Origin: Streptomyces halobius
GTDB taxonomy: Bacteria; Actinomycetota; Actinomycetes; Streptomycetales; Streptomycetaceae
Direction: 5' to 3'
NCBI RefSeq assembly: GCF_023277745.1
Contig: NZ_CP086322.1
Span: forward strand, 1,116,001-1,180,000
DNA: 64,000 nt
Position 1 is the first letter of the stretch, and every line of letters begins with the position of its first letter. The translations under genes were made by a program, and so were the position numbers. Below are positions 60,270 through 64,000 of this stretch, in pieces. Below the pieces are notes generated by a model, which was not told where the DNA came from, did not search any database, and saw nothing but the letters and a program-made list of their open reading frames with translations.

Positions 60270-60883
60270 ATGTCCAAGCACAGAAGCCACGGCCCACGAA
60301 CAACCCTGCGCCCGTGACAGGAGACGCAGCAGAAACCCTCCGCATGCTCCGCTCGGACACGATGCGCCTGGGAAAGATCGACGGAGCGAAAGCCGCCGCT
60401 TCTCCTGCCGCCGTCAGCAACGGATACGACAGCGTCGACCAGTGCGTTCGCAAGTGGCTGCCCCTTGCCACGCGTCGCCGGAAAGCCGCCGAAAGATCAC
60501 CGGCCGACCAAGCCCGCTGGGACCGCCTCATCGAAGCGGTCACGCGCCCGAGACGGCCATCAGACGTGACGTACGAAGGACTGGTCGTCCTGGTGAGCAG
60601 CGCGAGAGAGCTGCTGTGTGCGCTGCGCCGCACACAGCCGCCGTTCGTGTCCGTCGCCGAAGTCGCCGAGCGAATCGATCGCAGGATCAAAGTCGGCCTC
60701 TACCCTCCCGGCACCAACCTGTCCCCGAGCAGCATCGCCGCGGACCTGGAGCTCCCGCCCGACAGCGTGACCCTGGCCCTGATCGATCTCGCCGACAGCG
60801 GCGCGATCGAGCGGCGGCCGAACGGCCGGGCCCGAGTGCCCAAAACAGATCCCACCGTGCCTCTCCCGGCTGCCGGTGAGTAG
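60266..60883 (+). CDS. GntR-type wHTH regulator
   Basis: A 205-aa protein. The N-terminal about 120 residues are helical with no named domain. A GntR-type winged helix follows at about 130-195 (VAERIDRRIKVGLYPPGTNL, SSIAADLELPPDSVTLALI, then DSGAIERRPNGRARV as recognition helix and wing). This is the reverse of the common order (HTH first), so an atypical member. It starts at ATG 60266 with GGAAGAAG upstream. Confidence 0.7.
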   Translation: MNVQAQKPRPTNNPAPVTGDAAETLRMLRSDTMRLGKIDGAKAAASPAAVSNGYDSVDQCVRKWLPLATRRRKAAERSPADQARWDRLIEAVTRPRRPSDVTYEGLVVLVSSARELLCALRRTQPPFVSVAEVAERIDRRIKVGLYPPGTNLSPSSIAADLELPPDSVTLALIDLADSGAIERRPNGRARVPKTDPTVPLPAAGE

Positions 60884-61167
60884 GCATGACGCCGGGAGAC
60901 ACCAGCCCGTCGTCGGGACCGCCGGGGAACCGGTGCCGGGACATCGAGCACAAAGGCCGCGGCCGGAGCGGAGACGGCGACCACCGTGACCAGGCCCGCG
61001 ACGTCCTCGCCGCCCTCGAACGGCCCATCGAGCTGCGACAGGAACTGACCGGCGCCCGGCGACCTTCCGCGCTGCTCGGCGAGCCCAGCTCTGCCCCTTG
61101 TGCCCTTCGAGAAGGGGTCATGTCCGACTTCACGCCTGCCACTAAGCTCACCGCGCCACGCTGTTGC
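60884..61167. other. Region after the GntR gene
   Basis: A frame starting at ATG 60886, two bases after the GntR stop, is open through the whole gap and far into the next gene on the opposite strand. The first about 80 residues look possible (QARDVLAALERPIELRQEL), but the rest is clearly a shadow of the deformylase-fusion gene. I cannot decide whether a short gene is here. Confidence 0.3.
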
Positions 61168-62637
61168 TCAGCCGTACGTCCAGCGCTGGCCGGTCCCGCG
61201 GTACTCCTCTACAGGGATCGGTTGCACACCCGGTCGCATGCGCTCGCGGTACAGCACGCCGCCCAGGTGGTCGACCTCGTGGTGGACGAGCCGGGACAGG
61301 CCGTGGGTGAACCGCGACAGGTGGGTGGAGCCGTCGAGGCTGCTGTGAGCGACGACGATGCTCAGCGGGCGAGGCACGAGTCCTCGGACGTCGAAGAAGC
61401 TGAGGCAGCCTTCGTACTGCTCGTCCTCGTCCTCGGAGGCCTCGGCGACGTGGGCGTTCAGCAGCACGATGGGCTCTGTCCCGGCATCGGGTGGGAAGAC
61501 GACGGCGGCGGAGCGGTCGATCCCGATCTGGGGGGCGGCGATGCCCATGCCCTTGCCGAACGTGTGAAGTTGGCGGACGCGGCCGACTGCGTCCATCAGC
61601 GAGGTGATGACCTCCTGGGCCTCTTCAGCCTCGGTGGGCAGGTCGAAGGGACGGGCGGCGCGGGTGAGGACGGGGTCGCCGTCCTGGACGATGCCGGCGT
61701 TGGCCATGGCCTGGCTCGCGGACAGGGTGCTCACGGGGTTGTTCGCTTTCTCGTCGGCTGCGTTCTTCAGGCGCCATTCGAGGCGGAAGCGGGCGTGCAG
61801 GGGCGGGTCCAGGGTGGCCCAGGAGAAGACGCTGTGCTCGCCTCGTTCCGTGCGCTGTGGTGGTGTGCGCAGTGGGGCGAAGTCGGCGCTCATGGAAGTC
61901 TCGGTTCCCCAGACGGACGGTTCACTGTCTCGGGGGAAAGACAGTTCCACAGCCAGACGCCGGGTGGGCAGTCGCACCGCGCGCTGGAACCAGGGACCCC
62001 ATTTCTCGGCGCCGACGCAGTACGAGTAGGAGATCTCGGCTTCCTGGCCGGGGTAGAGAGGGAAGCGGCTCGTGGGGTTCTGGAACTGGAGCCACACCTC
62101 CTTGAACGCGTCCCGGTCGTGTTTGACGGTCCAGCCCATCGGCTCGTCCGCGCAATGCGCCGTGAGCTGGAGCTCTTCCCAGGTCAGAGGGTTGCGGCGG
62201 TAGAGGGCGTTGGACCGTTCCGGTTCGGAGGGGTATCGGTCGACGGCGATTCGTACGAGGTAGCGGGTGACGGGCTCGGTGCCGTTGTTGTGCAGGAGCC
62301 TGCGCATGCTGAGGTGGAAGCGTCCGTCGTCGTAGCGGAGCGCCGCCTCGTCCTCCAGAACCAGCAGGCCAGTGCCGGACGGCGGGTCGTTCTGCTCGGC
62401 CGCCTGCGGGGAAGCGTCGGTGCGCTGCCATGCCCGCCACAGTGCTCCGCCGGCGTCGAGTTCGGTGTCCGCCCGGCGGGCGAGCTGGGAGCTGCCGTGT
62501 TCCCGGCCGGCCTCAAGGTGGCTCACGTACGAGGGGTCGATGTTCAGGCGCTGGGCGAGAGCTGCCTTCGACAGGCCCCGCACGCTGCGCCAGTGCGTGA
62601 GTTCCGCAGCGAACGTCGCCCGCTCCTCCCTCTCCAA
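61168..62637 (-). CDS. XRE HTH - sensor-like domain - peptide deformylase fusion
   Basis: A 489-aa fusion. Residues about 8-60 are an XRE-type HTH (LTHWRSVRGLSKAALAQRL, NIDPSYVSHLEAG). Residues about 95-290 form a beta-rich domain of unknown kind (VTRYLVRIAVDRYPSEPE, SYSYCVGAEKWGPWF). Residues about 315-489 are a peptide deformylase with all three motifs: GMGIAAPQ (363-370, normally GxGLAAPQ), EGCLS (409-413, metal Cys411) and HEVDH (453-457, His453, Glu454, His457). The metal site and general base are therefore intact. Deformylases remove the formyl group from new proteins. Fusion to a DNA-binding domain suggests a regulator sensing formylated peptides or the antibiotic actinonin, but this is inference. 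TTG start, GAGAGGAAA upstream. Confidence 0.85.
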   Translation of the reverse strand: MEREERATFAAELTHWRSVRGLSKAALAQRLNIDPSYVSHLEAGREHGSSQLARRADTELDAGGALWRAWQRTDASPQAAEQNDPPSGTGLLVLEDEAALRYDDGRFHLSMRRLLHNNGTEPVTRYLVRIAVDRYPSEPERSNALYRRNPLTWEELQLTAHCADEPMGWTVKHDRDAFKEVWLQFQNPTSRFPLYPGQEAEISYSYCVGAEKWGPWFQRAVRLPTRRLAVELSFPRDSEPSVWGTETSMSADFAPLRTPPQRTERGEHSVFSWATLDPPLHARFRLEWRLKNAADEKANNPVSTLSASQAMANAGIVQDGDPVLTRAARPFDLPTEAEEAQEVITSLMDAVGRVRQLHTFGKGMGIAAPQIGIDRSAAVVFPPDAGTEPIVLLNAHVAEASEDEDEQYEGCLSFFDVRGLVPRPLSIVVAHSSLDGSTHLSRFTHGLSRLVHHEVDHLGGVLYRERMRPGVQPIPVEEYRGTGQRWTYG

Positions 62638-62836
62638 GGTGGCTTTCCTCTCCGAGAGTTGCTGACGATCGTGAGTGAGCGCTCCTCATGGTCGCCTCAT
62701 CCTGCCCGGTTGAAGCCCAATGGTGCTAGGCAGCGGCCCCGGCGAACCTCCAGGACGGCGTACTCGTCGTCCTCCAACCGTTGCCACGGCGACCTCATCC
62801 GAAGTTCACGTTCCGTGTCACCACGAAGGATGCCCC

Positions 62837-62911
62837 GTGAAGGTGATCACCCGCTTGGTTCTGCAAACCAACAGGAGGCGCAGTGCCGCCGAGGGACAGA
62901 GGCCCACATGA
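62837..62911 (+). CDS. Possible 24-codon upstream ORF
   Basis: A GTG-start frame of 24 codons with a basic composition (VKVITRLVLQTNRRRSAA). Its TGA overlaps the ATG of the next gene (ATGA at 62908-62911), which suggests coupled translation. It is short and without a family; it may be a leader peptide. Confidence 0.3.
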   Translation: MKVITRLVLQTNRRRSAAEGQRPT

Positions 62912-64000
62912 GCCCAAACAGTACCTATTGGATGAACTACGTCATTGGCATCGCACAAAGGGCGCCACAATCAGGTCGGCGGGTGGGCGTTGCGCTCGTT
63001 TCTGAGCACAACGAGTTGATTTGCTCCGCCTTCGAGGGCGAAGCACGCGGCGCATCCTGGTATCGCATTCTGCGGCGCAGGATGCAAGAACTCGGAGCCT
63101 TCAGCGCACACAGCGTATACCTGACGATCAACACCCTGTCCGCGGCCGGGTCGTTTGAGCTCGCCGAGCTCCTGAAGGAAGTGCGCATCGACAGGATCTA
63201 TATCGGTCTGCCAGACCCCGCGCTGATGAGTTACCTCGACGACGATCCCGTCACTGCACGAGGTCTCATACACCGCTTCCCCGACGATTTGCAGCGCCAG
63301 ATCCTCGAGCAGAACCGACACTTCTACGCAGCGAGCGAGCAAAATATCGAATGCAACCCCCACTACTCCGCACATCGCATCAGTGAAGCCGTCTCCACCC
63401 GGCTAAAGTCAAAGGGTTTCGCGCTTTCCAGGAGTGATGTCAATGCGAACAGGGGGAGGATCGCGCTCGCTTCTCTAATCTGCCAGAGATATGGGATCGA
63501 GTGCAAAGATGCTGACCGCGCCGTAAACGACGCACTGTCCGAAGCCTTTGACGCGAAGTACGGCACCTATGACTACGCGTACGACGCTCGTGCCGCCAAC
63601 TTGAAGTGGACCGACGACTTCATGTCGGTTTACAGGAGCTCGTCCACAAGGTCTCTGTCTACCGTTAACATCCTCAACGTCGGCGTCGGAGCCGGTTACG
63701 AAGCAGCAGCTTTGTTTTCAGATTGCCCGCAGATCACCTTCGTTGACATCGCGGAACGTGGACTTACGAATATAAGCGGTCGCATTCCCTCGTCGAGAAC
63801 CGTCGTCTCCAGCGCCGAAGACCTGTCTGCCCTACCGGAAAACAGTTACGATCTGTATGTCTCCTTGAGGACGTACAACTCGTCGTTCTTCGATACATCC
63901 GCAGCGGCGTCAGAGGCGCACAGAGTACTGAAACCCGGCTCGGTCATTATCGTCTCCGTAGCCAACGGATTTCTGTATACTCAGCGGGGCTGCGTTGCGC
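62908..64000 (+). CDS. Deaminase-fold / SAM methyltransferase fusion, partial at window end
   Basis: Open from ATG 62908 to the last base, so 364 codons are seen and the end lies outside. Residues about 1-130 follow the cytidine/RibD-type deaminase layout: YVIGIAQRAPQSGRRVGVAL, then an HAE-position region that reads RGASWYRIL, a YLTINTLSAAGSF stretch where TLEPCxxC should be, and RIYIGLPDPAL like IGxxDP of RibD. The zinc ligands (HAE, PCxxC) are absent, so it is probably a catalytically dead deaminase. About 250-364 is a class I methyltransferase (ILNVGVGAGYEAAAL motif I, TFVDIAE, RVLKPGSVIIVSVANG). Many AT-richer codons (ATA, TTT, TTG) differ from neighbours, suggesting recent transfer. AGAGG lies 6 bases before the ATG. 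Confidence 0.75.
   Translation, partial: MSPNSTYWMNYVIGIAQRAPQSGRRVGVALVSEHNELICSAFEGEARGASWYRILRRRMQELGAFSAHSVYLTINTLSAAGSFELAELLKEVRIDRIYIGLPDPALMSYLDDDPVTARGLIHRFPDDLQRQILEQNRHFYAASEQNIECNPHYSAHRISEAVSTRLKSKGFALSRSDVNANRGRIALASLICQRYGIECKDADRAVNDALSEAFDAKYGTYDYAYDARAANLKWTDDFMSVYRSSSTRSLSTVNILNVGVGAGYEAAALFSDCPQITFVDIAERGLTNISGRIPSSRTVVSSAEDLSALPENSYDLYVSLRTYNSSFFDTSAAASEAHRVLKPGSVIIVSVANGFLYTQRGCVA

Noticed and set aside
1..64000. tRNA, rRNA, CRISPR or riboswitch
   Set aside because: None was recognised by eye. Short tRNAs could be missed; a covariance-model scan would settle it.

Overview
The window is high-GC actinobacterial DNA and almost certainly from Streptomyces or a close relative. 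Supporting signs are the strong GC bias at third codon positions, frequent GTG/TTG starts, AGGAGG-type ribosome sites, chains of ATGA/GTGA-overlapping genes, XRE-type regulators paired with small-gene operons, a DUF6907-like protein, and an ESX (type VII) secretion locus of the actinobacterial kind. The many insertion-sequence remnants and decayed genes suggest an accessory region such as a chromosome arm, an integrated element or a large linear plasmid. No rRNA, tRNA or CRISPR array was seen.

Layout. 0-8.2 kb: a small membrane protein, an IS110 remnant, small unknown genes, a DnaA-box-like repeat, a complete second-type DNA polymerase III alpha subunit (dnaE-like) and a GRDP-like protein. 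8.2-15.4 kb: an insertion-sequence graveyard (IS5-like with a partner wHTH gene, ISL3, IS3 twice, IS6). 15.4-18.9 kb: a decayed secreted-protein gene and an intact MMPL transporter. 19.2-21.1 kb: ISAzo13 and ISL3 remnants. 21.2-30.4 kb: a cytochrome P450 and a 2,516-residue single-module polyketide synthase with the domain order KS-AT-DH-cMT-ER-KR-ACP, the order of fungal highly reducing PKSs. 30.7-37.1 kb: small secreted proteins (intact and frameshifted), a truncated cis-prenyltransferase, a tyrosine-recombinase scar and a second, decayed copy of the IS5-like two-gene element.

37.2-43.7 kb: two gene sets in which a chain of small overlapping genes faces a divergent XRE/TPR-type regulator. 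One of these regulators carries a 1-bp frameshift inside its HTH. A HAD-like hydrolase follows. 43.9-55.4 kb: an ESX/type VII secretion locus with a three-ATPase-domain EccC, a mycosin protease, WXG100-like proteins, a large WXG-type protein, a lipoprotein and an unknown partner. Its intergenic control region holds a perfect 2 x 26-bp tandem repeat. EccB, EccD and EccE are not in the window. 55.9-59.9 kb: an aminoglycoside-phosphotransferase-like gene plus a truncated relative, a DUF6907-like gene, another XRE/TPR regulator and a divergent small-gene operon. 60.0-64 kb: a GntR-type regulator, an XRE regulator fused to a peptide deformylase, and, running off the end, a deaminase-fold/methyltransferase fusion whose deaminase catalytic residues are missing.

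The PKS and P450 form one transcription unit and probably make a reduced, C-methylated polyketide. The MMPL transporter 2.3 kb away could export it, but remnants separate them, so this is only a guess. The ESX genes form two divergent units reading away from the tandem repeat. The most novel-looking items are the XRE-deformylase fusion, the pseudo-deaminase/methyltransferase, the fungal-type PKS and the repeated regulator/small-ORF modules.
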